64,000 bases of DNA from Colius striatus (taxonomy: Eukaryota; Chordata; Aves; Coliiformes; Coliidae). The position numbers and the translations under genes are program-made. The notes beneath the pieces were generated by a model. It was not told where the DNA came from. It worked only from the letters and a program-made list of their open reading frames with translations, and made no database searches. Positions 39,640 through 48,625 of this stretch are shown here, piece after piece. Within the stretch, counting starts at the first letter, position 1. Each line of letters opens with the position of its first letter. Where the stretch lies: NCBI RefSeq assembly GCF_028858725.1, contig NC_084759.1, positions 84,302,944 through 84,366,943 of the forward strand, read 5' to 3'.

Positions 39640-40503
39640 TTAAGATCTCCCTCCCCCATCCCTCCTTTCTTCCTGGGCCCAGCTCACTACTCCTGGTATC
39701 TCTACCTCCTCTCCTCTCATCGGCTGAAGGGGGCAGGGAGTGGGGGATGTGGTCAGTCTCTCACAGATGGGCTCTGCTGTTTCTCTCTTCTCAGATGAGG
39801 ACGACTCCTGGCACTCTTCCCCTGCTCCAACACGGGGTTCCTCCCCCGGGACACAGTCCTTAACGAAATTCTCTGGTGTGGGTTGTTCCCAACAGCTGCG
39901 GCTTCTGCCGATACAGGGTCCCTCACACGGGATGCAGTCCTTGGTGAATATCTCAGGTGTGGATTCTTCACCACGGTTGCAGCTTCTGCAGTTATAGAGT
40001 CCCTCTCTCGGGACAAGGTCTCTTCTGGGCATAATGAGCTGCTTTGTCATGGGTTCCTTCCCATAGTTACAGATGTAGATATTGGGTCCCTTCCTTGGGA
40101 CATGGCCTGCTCCAGCCATAGCGATGAAGGGTCCCTCCTTCGGGATGCGGCCTCTTCCAGACATAGTTTTAAAGAAGAAAATCACTGCCCCTGGCTCGGG
40201 GTCTGCAGTGAAGTGGTTGAGTCCCCCCCACGGGACACGGCCTCCTCCGGCCATAGTCACTGTCCCTGGCTCAGGGCCTTTAATGAAGTGAATCGCTGCC
40301 CCTGGTCTGGGGCCAGCTTTAGCAAAATAAGTCTCTGCCCCTGATACGGGCTCATTATCAAAATGAGTCTCTACCACTGATGCAGGGTCTTTAAAGAAAT
40401 GAAAATAAATCTCAGCTTCACCAGTACTCCCCATAGAATGCAGGGGAGTCTCTGCTCCAGCACACCTCCTCCTGTCTTTCATCACTGACCTTGGAGTCTG
40501 CAT
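39640..40503 (-). CDS. Intact 287-codon ORF inside the LTR, between TATA and poly(A) signal
   Basis: Open from an ATG with A at -3 (40503) to a stop 68 bases before the LTR AATAAA. The frame also stays open upstream to at least 40542. The predicted protein is made of degenerate repeats. A [V/I]P-x-[E/G]-type turn recurs at residues 90, 120, 135, 164, 191 and 218 (spacing 15-30 residues). A GAxxxF-type unit recurs in the N-terminal third. The last 70 residues are rich in Glu, Ser, Pro and Arg. No known domain, signal peptide or membrane segment is seen. The frame may be open only because the repeat unit contains no stop, so translation is unproven. It does not resemble retroviral gag, protease, polymerase or envelope. 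Confidence 0.3.
   Translation of the reverse strand: MQTPRSVMKDRRRCAGAETPLHSMGSTGEAEIYFHFFKDPASVVETHFDNEPVSGAETYFAKAGPRPGAAIHFIKGPEPGTVTMAGGGRVPWGGLNHFTADPEPGAVIFFFKTMSGRGRIPKEGPFIAMAGAGHVPRKGPNIYICNYGKEPMTKQLIMPRRDLVPREGLYNCRSCNRGEESTPEIFTKDCIPCEGPCIGRSRSCWEQPTPENFVKDCVPGEEPRVGAGEECQESSSSEKRETAEPICERLTTSPTPCPLQPMRGEEVEIPGVVSWAQEERRDGGGRS
39740..40344. repeat. Degenerate internal tandem repeats of the LTR
   Basis: On the plus strand the words GGGTCCCT or GGGTTCCT followed by CGGGA and ACxxxGTCCTT recur every 45-90 bases. The copies are related but individually diverged. They underlie the repetitive protein on the minus strand and the overlapping open frames on the plus strand, which are shadows. 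Confidence 0.6.
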
Positions 40504-41079
40504 GGTTGTTTCTCTCACTGTTCCTACTCCTTGCACCACCACCAGCCAGAAGAAGAAGAAGGAGAGAAGAAGGAAGAAACAGGAAAAAGAAGGAGGGAGA
40601 AGCCTCCTCTTCCAGCTTCTTCTTAAAAAGTGATTGTGGAGGCGTCTAATTGGCTCAGCCCCAGAAGTGGGTCTGGCTCAGAGCTGGGGAGAGTTTCAAG
40701 CAACTACTTACAGGAGCCATCTTTACAGCCCCTTCCCCCCTACCAGAAATGGTTGTCATGTCAAATCATGACATAGGATTTCATTCACTTCATGCAACTC
40801 TTTAACCTTGAAAAATGCCATGGGTGGAGCTGGCAAGATTGCTATCTTTAAATATGGAGGCAGTCCTTCCATATGGGGAGTGGCTGGAATTACTGCCATC
40901 CCTCCGTCTTGTCTTTACTGAGAAAATTGTGAAACCTCTTTCTTTGGCTCCCCAAAGTCTCCCAGCTCATTGCACAAACCCTGCTCAGCAAGGGCTTCCT
41001 CTGTCTCCACAGGGGCCCCTCGTTTCTGCTGTGGGAACTCTGTGGCTGCCACAGCCTTCCTGAAGTCTCCTCATGATAA

Positions 41080-41540
41080 AATCATAGAATCACAGAATCA
41101 TTAAATGGTTTGGGTGGGAAAGGACCTTAAATATCATCTAGTTCGCACTCCCCTGACATGGGCAAGGACATCTTCCACTAGATAAGGTTACTCCAAGCCC
41201 CATCCAACCTGGCCTTGAACAATTTCAGACATGGGACCTTCAAAATCTATTCTGGATAGTCTGTTCTAGTGCCTTAGCACCCTCACAGTGAAGAACATTC
41301 TAATATCTAATCTAAATCTACCCGCTTTCAGTTTAAAGCCATTACACTTTATTCTGTCATTACATATCCTTGTAAAAAAGTCTCTCTCTGGCTTTCCTGT
41401 AGGTCACCATTAAGTACTGGAGGGCTGCTATATAAGCCATTCCCAAATCTTTCTATTTTCCAGGCTGAACAAGTCCAAATCTCTCAGCCTGTCTTCACAG
41501 GAGAGGTGCTCCAGACCTCTGATCCCTGTCAGATCATCAT
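41080..41540 (-). repeat. Older CR1 LINE subfamily, minus orientation
   Basis: Starts ATCATAGAATCACAGAATCA with TGGTTTGGGTGGGAAAGGACC, then CCAACCTGGCCTTGAACAAT and TTTCCAGGCTGAACAAGTCC. The GGTTTGGGTGGGAA-type end marks a different subfamily from most other copies here, and it is more diverged. Confidence 0.9.
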
Positions 41541-44500
41541 CTATGAGGGAGTTATAGGAGCAAGGGAGCAGTAGCAGAAGCAGGACCAGTGGCATGTAAA
41601 ACCATCAAACAGGGGGGACCATGACAGAGGGAGTAGGGAGGGAAATCTCAGGGCAGTCCTGAAGGTTTTGACATAGCAGAAGTGCAGAAGCCTGCAGTGA
41701 CAAGCCTTATGGGAAGATAAAGAGGGAGGGTAACACTGCGGGGAACAGCAGTACGAAGTTCAGTAATAATCAGATGTTAACTCAAAAATGAGGCACTCAT
41801 CATATTCTTGAGGGGATTTCTGCTTCAGGCAAGGTAGTTCATCCAACATTTGCTTTGACAGAGATATAAGAATGTCTGAAAATAAGCCTCGGGAATTTTG
41901 CTCTCTTCAGCCCTTAGAAAGCCTGCTTAATATTCTGAAAAGTCACCTTAATCCTGTTGGCATTAATGTCGGAGAGATAGCAAGTCAGCTCTTCCCAGTA
42001 CAGCAGAAACAACTTTGCAATGTACAGAATAATTCTGGTTTGACCTAAAATTCTGTTCTCTTACATGTTAGTCATTTTTTTGCTATACATTTCTAAACTG
42101 TAAATGGTCTTCTAAGACAGTGATGCTTTTACCCAGTACAACACACTGCAGGAGCTGGGTCTCAGTCCATGGTAGCTGACCAGAGACCAGCCCTGATGCA
42201 GGTGTGGGTCAATACATCAGTATAAGCTGCCTAATGTATCCACACCATGTGTAATTAATGCAGCTGGAGATATTTCTGCCCTTTCTAAGCATTGTCCATA
42301 GCCATCTGGCAGAGATAGGTTGCCTCTCTGAATGCAGAGATACCCAATGGACCCACACCAGCTGTCGAAGGTGTATAGTCTGCATTTAACTAGATGTACG
42401 GCAAGTTACTAAATGTCATCAATTAGCAAAAGTGCAGCAGGACCCTCATATCTCAACATTAGTTTAAAATCTGTAGCAAGTCATCACTGTAACACAATCT
42501 CTCTAAATCAGTAGTCATCTCTCCTGAATTTGGGAGAACATGGGATGCCTCCCCTGTCCACACCAGTACCAAAGACATTTTACAGCAATTCTGATAAAGA
42601 TGGTAAGAAAACCTGGATTTCCTTTACCTCTCCCACGCCTAAGCCGTTTACACTGGCAGCTGGTTATATCCTCAGCAGGTTCTGTCTCCAAGAAAAAGCC
42701 ATAGTAGAAAGAAGCTAAGAGAATGAATAGCCCTAAATAACTTCCCATTGCTTCAGCCCTCGAAAGGACAGTAGAAAGTGAATAGGCAAGCTGAACCTCA
42801 GCTTGCTACATCAAACCCACCAGTGCTGGGAGGTCCTAGCCTGCTGCTGCCCTGCAGCAGCCTCTCTGAGGTGTAACTTCAGCAATATACCTGGCTGGTA
42901 TCAGCACTGCAGAACTTCATTTATTTCAGTTTTAGGTGCTTAGCTTTTTTACTTCATCTGAACACAGCAAGCAGAGCATGAAATATGCAGTTTCATGTCC
43001 AGCCCACAGCCCAGTTTACACTTTATATCCTTTTTTCTTCCCTCTATTGACTCCTGGTATGGACAAGAAATCAGTGCCAGCAAAGGGGTGAAAACCAAAT
43101 GCAGGAGCTACAGGTTGCAATAAGTCTGACAACTTCCTTTTGCCTCTCTTTTCTTCCCCTGCCAAGGGTTTTTCTCATCAGGCTGCACACCTAGCCTTTT
43201 TGGAGGCACACAGGTAGTGTTCCATCCAAGCAAGGGGCTTGGACTCTTGGGGGCACAGTCACACTACTTATAAACAATAAAACTCATAGCTGCTATAATC
43301 ATGGTATCACCGATGAGTAATATATTCTGCAAAAAAAAATGCCTAAGGGAGTTGCTAGAATATGCTGAAGGTGGTTATAAACTATCCTTGTGAGATCAGC
43401 TTCTTGACAGTTGGACAAAATATCAGCCAAACAGTTCCTGAAATATTCATCACAATTTTCTTTGCCTTCTTAAGTGACCTTTGTGATATTAAAATAGCTA
43501 TATTAATAGTAAGTATTGAGAGGGCAGAATTCAAACTCTCCTCTTCAGCATGCACTCCCCAGCCACCAGGACTCCATCAGCATTTTGATGAGCTTCTGTC
43601 AAAAAACTATGAGCCTCTAGCTAAACACAGCCGCTAAAAAATTGGATTCTCTCTCTTTAAACGTTTGACTGTGAGGCAGAAGAGAGGAGGGGAGGGAGGG
43701 GAGGGAGAAGGAGAGAGAAGATGATAATCCCTTTAGATAACAACCTGACTCATGGCACTTGTAGCCTAATTGCTACCCAAGTGCTTTTAGCAGGAAACAG
43801 ACACACCTAGAGAGACACCTGTGCAGACGAAGATGAATTTTAAATGGAGGAAAGACAGAGATATAAATGCACTTTCAGCTGAGCACAGTAAAAAGTAAGA
43901 AATAGTTGTTTGTTTATGTAAAAACTGCCTTAAATCCGAGTACTACTCTGTACTGCTTCTGATAAGGGGATATGGCTGGTATGTAACTCGTGAGAAGCAG
44001 GTACACTGCAGGGCTCAAAATAGGGATTTCTATTTAGGCAAGGAAAAGAAAATAACTATATGTGGGGAAGAAGTGGTTGACACTTTCTTTTTGGAATAAA
44101 GCAGCTTCTGCATGATTATGATCCTTCCATGGACAAAATTAATAAATGTCAGTGTGACAATACAAAATAAGACCTTTGTTTGAAGGTAGATATGACTATA
44201 TTACATGATTCGCTTGGAAGAAAGCTGTATGAGAATGAAATGATTTGTAGTTGATTGAGTAATGAAATGTAAGTACTAAATGTGCTCTCTATAAACACAA
44301 GCCACACTTTTGTACATTTGAAATTGGTCTTTCCTCTCCACTGCACTGCAGTATGTTGCTGTAACAGCACTGTCTTCTGAGTACTGGGCCCTCCATTCTC
44401 CCCACAGCCCCCTGGCACAGCAGCTGTGGCGTGAGCCCAGTAAATGAGATGACCTTTCCACATGGGTTTGGTCAGAGCCCTCAGCCCCTGTTCTCCAGCT

Positions 44501-45301
44501 GCCCTTGCTGTTTCCTGCGTCAGGCCTGAGAAGGGCGGCTGTGGTCAGGGAGTGCTGCCTGCAGCGCTCAGTCACAGCCCTACCAGCTGGGAGGAAGATC
44601 AAGAGCTGGGTTTCTGAATAATAAACGATAAAATGCTGGTTTGTTTGCACAGGATGCGGTCTATGGAGTGGATCAAGTTGAGTGTAAGAATCCATTATGT
44701 TCTCCAATGGAAGTGCCAGATCTTTCAGCGAGGGTATTGATTTATGCATTCAGCACTGCAAGTTGCTTTCCACCACATCTTTTGCTACTAAAATTCAGTG
44801 ATGTGAATGTCAATGAGCACAAACAAAACCCTTATGTTTTGAAAAGCCTGTATCTGTAGGACAGAAAAACTATTATATTTACTCACTTTTCTATGATTTT
44901 AGTGTATCCTTTTATTCTGGGAGGGTTTCAAGAGGTTTGAGGGATCTGTTGGTAATGGATTTTGCACACAGAACACATGTGTGTGCCTATGCATGAACCT
45001 TATACCATGAACCTTATTTTTATCTTAAAAATAACTGTTTTCTTCTGTTTTGAAATTGCATTTGATCATAGTCTAGAAATATTACATGACAGAAACTATA
45101 TTGAATTGTTGAGTAATAGTATTTGGGTAGGCTTCCATGGCAACAGATGTACAGTCTCTAGATTCACACATCAGAGGTTCTTATGACAACTGTTTTTTTG
45201 GCTATTCCTTCATTCCACAAGCAAGAAAATACACTGAGTTATCAAAAAGAAGACAAAGACCAGAACTGTGGTAGCAGTATTGTGAAAACATGTTACGAAT
45301 A
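41541..45301. other. Intergenic downstream of TASL
   Basis: Contains the G-quadruplex tract near 43690 and a moderately GC-rich patch at 44370-44600 with several CpGs. No gene recognised. The minus-strand frames over the GC-rich patch are overlapping and probably compositional. Confidence 0.5.
43681..43720 (+). repeat. Purine-rich (GGGA)n tract with a G-quadruplex motif
   Basis: Four G-runs of 3-4 separated by single A residues at 43689-43705, flanked by GAGA sequence. Fits the G3+N1-7 rule four times with one-base loops. Confidence 0.85.
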
Positions 45302-45307
45302 TTTATT
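45302..45307 (-). terminator. Candidate TASL poly(A) signal (AATAAA)
   Basis: This is the first canonical AATAAA on the minus strand downstream of the TASL stop, giving a 3'UTR of about 960 bases. It is followed by U-rich sequence (TTTTCA..., then CTTTGTCTTCTTTTTG), as expected of a downstream element. A weaker ATTAAA at 46001-45996 could give a shorter message. Inferred from motif order only. Confidence 0.4.
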
Positions 45308-45712
45308 ATATATTAGTATTTGTATTTATACTTAGAAACTCTACCAATGATGGATTGGCATGGACAGTATGTCACACATTACACAGACTCAAAGTAGGTA
45401 AGCATCCTTTTTTAAAAAAAGACTGAAATTTTACAAAAGTAAATTTTCTTCATTTTCCTCCTTCATTATTATCATTGCTTTCCCTGCACAACCACTCCAT
45501 AGCTGTAGGTTTTGTAAGTGGCTGGCAAAAGTGCTGTCTGTGGTCACAGCAGTCATTGTAACAGTTCAGTTCAGAGCAAAACACACAGATACACACACAT
45601 GCTCCTACTGATAAAGTCTGTTTGGAAACAGTTTGTGCTTCGCAACAAGAGGTGGTAACCCTTGAACAGGAAGACACCAATTAAATAATTAAGAGTTGTT
45701 ATAGAAGAAACT

Positions 45713-45838
45713 GTCAAATGTCTATCCCTTAATGTCTTTAAGAATGAATTAGAAAAACTTCTGTGAGGGACTTCATAAGTAACATTATTTTGGGAAGGGA
45801 GATGGACTAGATGGCATCCTAAATTCTGTGTCTCTGGC
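45713..45838 (+). repeat. Old CR1 3'-end fragment inside the predicted TASL 3'UTR
   Basis: The stretch ending GAGATGGACTAGATGGCATC...ATTCTGTGTCTCTG resembles a decayed CR1 tail in plus orientation. The preceding GTCTTTAAGAATGA part fits the same region of CR1. It would lie antisense within the TASL 3'UTR. Divergent, so the assignment is tentative. Confidence 0.4.
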
Positions 45839-46265
45839 TCTGCCAGCACTGCGCATGTGCTTGTGTGGGTGTAAGCCTTCACACAGACTCAAGGGTAGAA
45901 CTGCAGACTTCAAACAGTTGAAATGATATATCAAGCACATGGGGAAGAAAGCAAGCAGCTGAGCACCTGGAAGAGTGTCATATGCTCTGAGTCATTTTAA
46001 TACAATTTTTTTAAATGTCTGAGGCTCACTAAGCCTTTACAGAAAAGCGCTTTTTAAAACAAAAAAATAACAAAACAAAAAAAACCAAACAACCAATAAA
46101 TCATCTGGTTGACAAGATGGGTATTTTTACTTATTTGATATGTACTGGAACTTTTCATTGCAATTAGGATGGTAAATTAGTTTTTATGAAGCAGAAAAGG
46201 GTCTTAAGAAACCAAAAATTGACTTTGCAGAACATAAAAGCATTCTAAGGGCAGATAATCAAATA

Positions 46266-47141
46266 CTATGCATTAGTGTGACTATATTGGGAAATGTGTA
46301 GGCTAGGTGTGCTAATTTCTGAGGATATTTTTCCACTGGCTATTTGTAAGAAGCGGCTGATGACAATGTCTTTGGCCTTGGTGGTCTCCATATTCCTCTC
46401 CCGTGATATCTGCACACTGATTTGATCTACATTAGTCATGACAAGCTCCGAGGCCAGGATCTGAGTGGGGGATGCCCTGTTTGCTGTGCTATCCATGATG
46501 TATTGCTTGTACAGCTCCATCAGCTTCTGTTCAAGGTAGTCATTCAGGGCTGAGTCAGAGAGAGGCTGCTGGTTGGGCACTAGGCTCGCCAGCCGCCAGC
46601 ATGAGGAGTAGCCTTGGACTGGTTTGCGGATGGTGTCACTGGAAGGAGCGACCCTCACAGACTCCATGGGGGGAGGGATCTCCGAAGACTCCAAGAAGGG
46701 GCCTATGCCACTGTCACAGGTAAAATCTGTCGTGACTGAGCTAATTGGCACCACATAGTCCCCAGCTATATGCAGATCGTTGTAGTTCTTGCAAATGCTT
46801 TTGCAGGAAGATGGAACCAGGTAGGTGTCTTTTCTTGTCAGCACCTCACAGACATGTGTAGCTGGAGATGACTGGCCTGTGGGCAGGTGGTGCTGTGTAG
46901 GCTGTAGATTCTCCTTTTGCCTTCTGCTGTGCCTGCTACTTCTAGAGCAGACTGAGGAAATGCACTTTCCAGCAGATCTGCATCTCTGAAGAAGGCTTTT
47001 TGCTTGTGCTTCATCTGTGGAAGAATAACTAATGGACCTCATTTCATACACCACCTCCTCAGCCGAACTCTTGCTGTAGAGCTTAGGGTTTAGGTCTTCA
47101 CAAAGGTAAGCAATTCTGTACAGGTAACCTTCCGACAGCAT
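46266..47141 (-). CDS. TASL: TASL, TLR adaptor interacting with SLC15A4 on the lysosome (CXorf21)
   Basis: Single coding exon of 291 residues plus stop, starting at an ATG with an in-frame TGA two codons upstream. Seen: N-terminus MLSEGYL; a conserved central block around residues 107-127 (YLVPSSCKSICKNYNDL); a C-terminal conserved region from about residue 199, including LNDYLEQKLMELYKQYIMD and SPTQILASEL; and a pLxIS motif, SLHIS, at residues 280-284, seven residues from the end. Known of the family: the TASL N-terminus docks into the lysosomal transporter SLC15A4, and the phosphorylated pLxIS serine recruits IRF5 for endosomal TLR signalling. The acceptor Ser284 is intact here. The length is close to the roughly 300 residues of mammalian TASL. 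Residues 8-105 and about 140-195 are much less conserved than the two blocks, as I remember the human protein. No membrane segment or signal peptide is visible, as expected for an adaptor. Identification rests on remembered family sequence, not on a search, but the shared blocks are long and collinear. Confidence 0.95.
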   Translation of the reverse strand: MLSEGYLYRIAYLCEDLNPKLYSKSSAEEVVYEMRSISYSSTDEAQAKSLLQRCRSAGKCISSVCSRSSRHSRRQKENLQPTQHHLPTGQSSPATHVCEVLTRKDTYLVPSSCKSICKNYNDLHIAGDYVVPISSVTTDFTCDSGIGPFLESSEIPPPMESVRVAPSSDTIRKPVQGYSSCWRLASLVPNQQPLSDSALNDYLEQKLMELYKQYIMDSTANRASPTQILASELVMTNVDQISVQISRERNMETTKAKDIVISRFLQIASGKISSEISTPSLHISQYSHTNA

Positions 47142-47185
47142 CCTTCATCAAAGGAACCACCAGCAGACAGAAAAATGACAAGAAG
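47142..47185 (-). other. Splice acceptor of the TASL coding exon
   Basis: Read on the minus strand, a pyrimidine-rich tract (TTTCTTCTTGTCATTTTTCT) is followed by the AG at 47144-47143. The predicted exon therefore begins at 47142, one base before the ATG. This fits a non-coding upstream exon joined directly ahead of the start codon. The in-frame TGA at 47147-47145 lies in the intron and would be removed. The exact junction is inferred; no transcript evidence was available. Confidence 0.6.
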
Positions 47186-48141
47186 AAATCATTAGTTTGT
47201 TACAACCTCACTGAGTGGTGGTCACATCCACAAGTCTGTCAGTAGCCTCAGAGCTATGTTTTTGACTGGGACGTGAACAAGAGTGTTTCTGTCTTTCTAG
47301 AGGACTTGAGTCAATAAGTGATCAGCTAATCTCCCTGTTGTGCTATTCCCTCAATGACACCAAGGCACGTTCTGTATAACATAATGTATGGCATGACCAA
47401 TACATCCAACACCAAGTTATCTGGGAAGGGAGGAACAAGAAGTTGTTTGCTCTGGTAATTGCTGCTGTCATAGCTTACACTAAAATGAGTATATTTTTGC
47501 CCTTGACTTCAGCAAGAAGGGGGTTCCCCCTTTTTTCATATGCTTTGAGCCAGCTTTTGATGTGTGTGGTTTGTCAGCTGCATCTGAATTAAGCTGATTT
47601 GAGACTCATATTGAGAGTATTACCCCTTTTGTTCCAGACTAATCAATGACTGTAGATGTGGTTCCTTTTTCATTCTCAGATCATTAAACTAACACCTTGC
47701 ACTTCTGCATACCAAGTAGGACAGAATTAATTGTCTCTGACCTTTAGGTATGAAAATGTCAGTGGCAAAAGCAAGGCTTTTTGGAGACATGATTCAACTG
47801 GCCTATTTTAGACACCTAAACCAATATGAAATGAATTCTGCCTTAAATTTGCTTATCTCTCGCCAGTTACTATGAAAGGATCTTAAACTGACTACCTTAG
47901 ATGTAGCAATCTGCAGAGTAATTTTGAAGAGATGTATGCCCAGGGAAGTGCACATTTCAGAAATACTCTATTTCCTTCACTGTTAGATTAGTCATGAGCA
48001 CGACGAGCTCTGAAATCAGTTTCCATTGCTTTTCTGTAAAGGCATGATCAGGTTCCAGCAGTCACTATCTCCACTCTGGGAGTAGGCAGATCAGTCTCAA
48101 AAGCTGGCATGTGAGTAATGAAGACTTGCTAGCAAGCACAC

Positions 48142-48625
48142 ACAGAATGATACAGTGGTAGGGGTTGGAAGAGACCTCTGAAGATCATCTAGTTCAACTC
48201 CCTGCAGATCTGCCTAGATCAAGTTGCACAGGAACACATCCAGGTGGGTTTTGAAAACCTCCAGAAAAGGAGACTCCACAATCTCCCTGGGCAGCCTGTG
48301 CCAGAGCTCCCTCACCCTTAAAGTGAAGAAGTTTTTTCCTTAAGTGGAACTTCTTGTGTTCCAGCTTTTGTCCATTACTCCTTGTCCTGTCACTGGACGT
48401 TACAGAAAAAAGTGTTGCCCCATCCTCCTGACATACACCTTTCAAATACTTGTAAGTAATAATGAGATCCCACTCAGTCTCCTCCAGGCTGAATGGTCCC
48501 AGATCCCTCAGCCTTTTGTCACAAAGAAGATGCTCCAGTTCCCTAAACATCTTGGTGGCCCTGCGCTGGACTCTCTCTAGAAGTTCCCTGTCCGTCTTGA
48601 GTTGAGGAGCTCAAAAAGAGACACA
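48142..48625 (-). repeat. CR1 LINE inside the predicted TASL intron, minus orientation
   Basis: Runs from AGAATGATACAGTGGTAGGG through GGTGGCCCTGCGCTGGACTC to GAGTTGAGGAGCTC. Sense to TASL, 1 kb upstream of the coding exon. The two overlapping open frames at this position are CR1-derived. Confidence 0.93.

Larger units (their letters stand above)
39341..40773 (-). mobile_element. Avian endogenous-retrovirus LTR (apparently solo), minus-sense, 1.43 kb
   Basis: The ends form an imperfect inverted repeat: TGTCGTGGTTTG at the low end and CAAATCATGACA at the high end (10 of 12 positions pair). On the minus strand the order is TGTCATGATTTG, a CCAAT box (40653-40649), a TATA-like CTTTTTAAGAAG (about 40630-40619), a long repetitive segment, AATAAA at 39572-39567, then AAGTCGAGT and CTGTTTTGCCC words, ending ...CCAAACCACGACA. 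This matches a recurrent bird LTR class that I recognise from general knowledge but cannot name with certainty. No tRNA primer-binding site follows on the low side and no gag, pol or env sequence flanks it, so it looks solo. No clean target-site duplication is visible (CAGGG versus TAGGA), which fits an old insertion. Confidence 0.85.

Noticed and set aside
39740..40344. Plus-strand ORFs of up to 153 codons
   Set aside because: Shadows of the LTR tandem repeats on the strand opposite to its promoter and poly(A) signal.
39640..40542. Start of the LTR ORF at 40542
   Set aside because: The codon there is GTG. The first ATG in frame is at 40503, so 287 rather than 300 residues is the sensible reading.
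44149..44749. Minus-strand ORFs of 104 and 157 codons
   Set aside because: Overlap each other in a moderately GC-rich patch. No start context, splice framing or recognisable domain.
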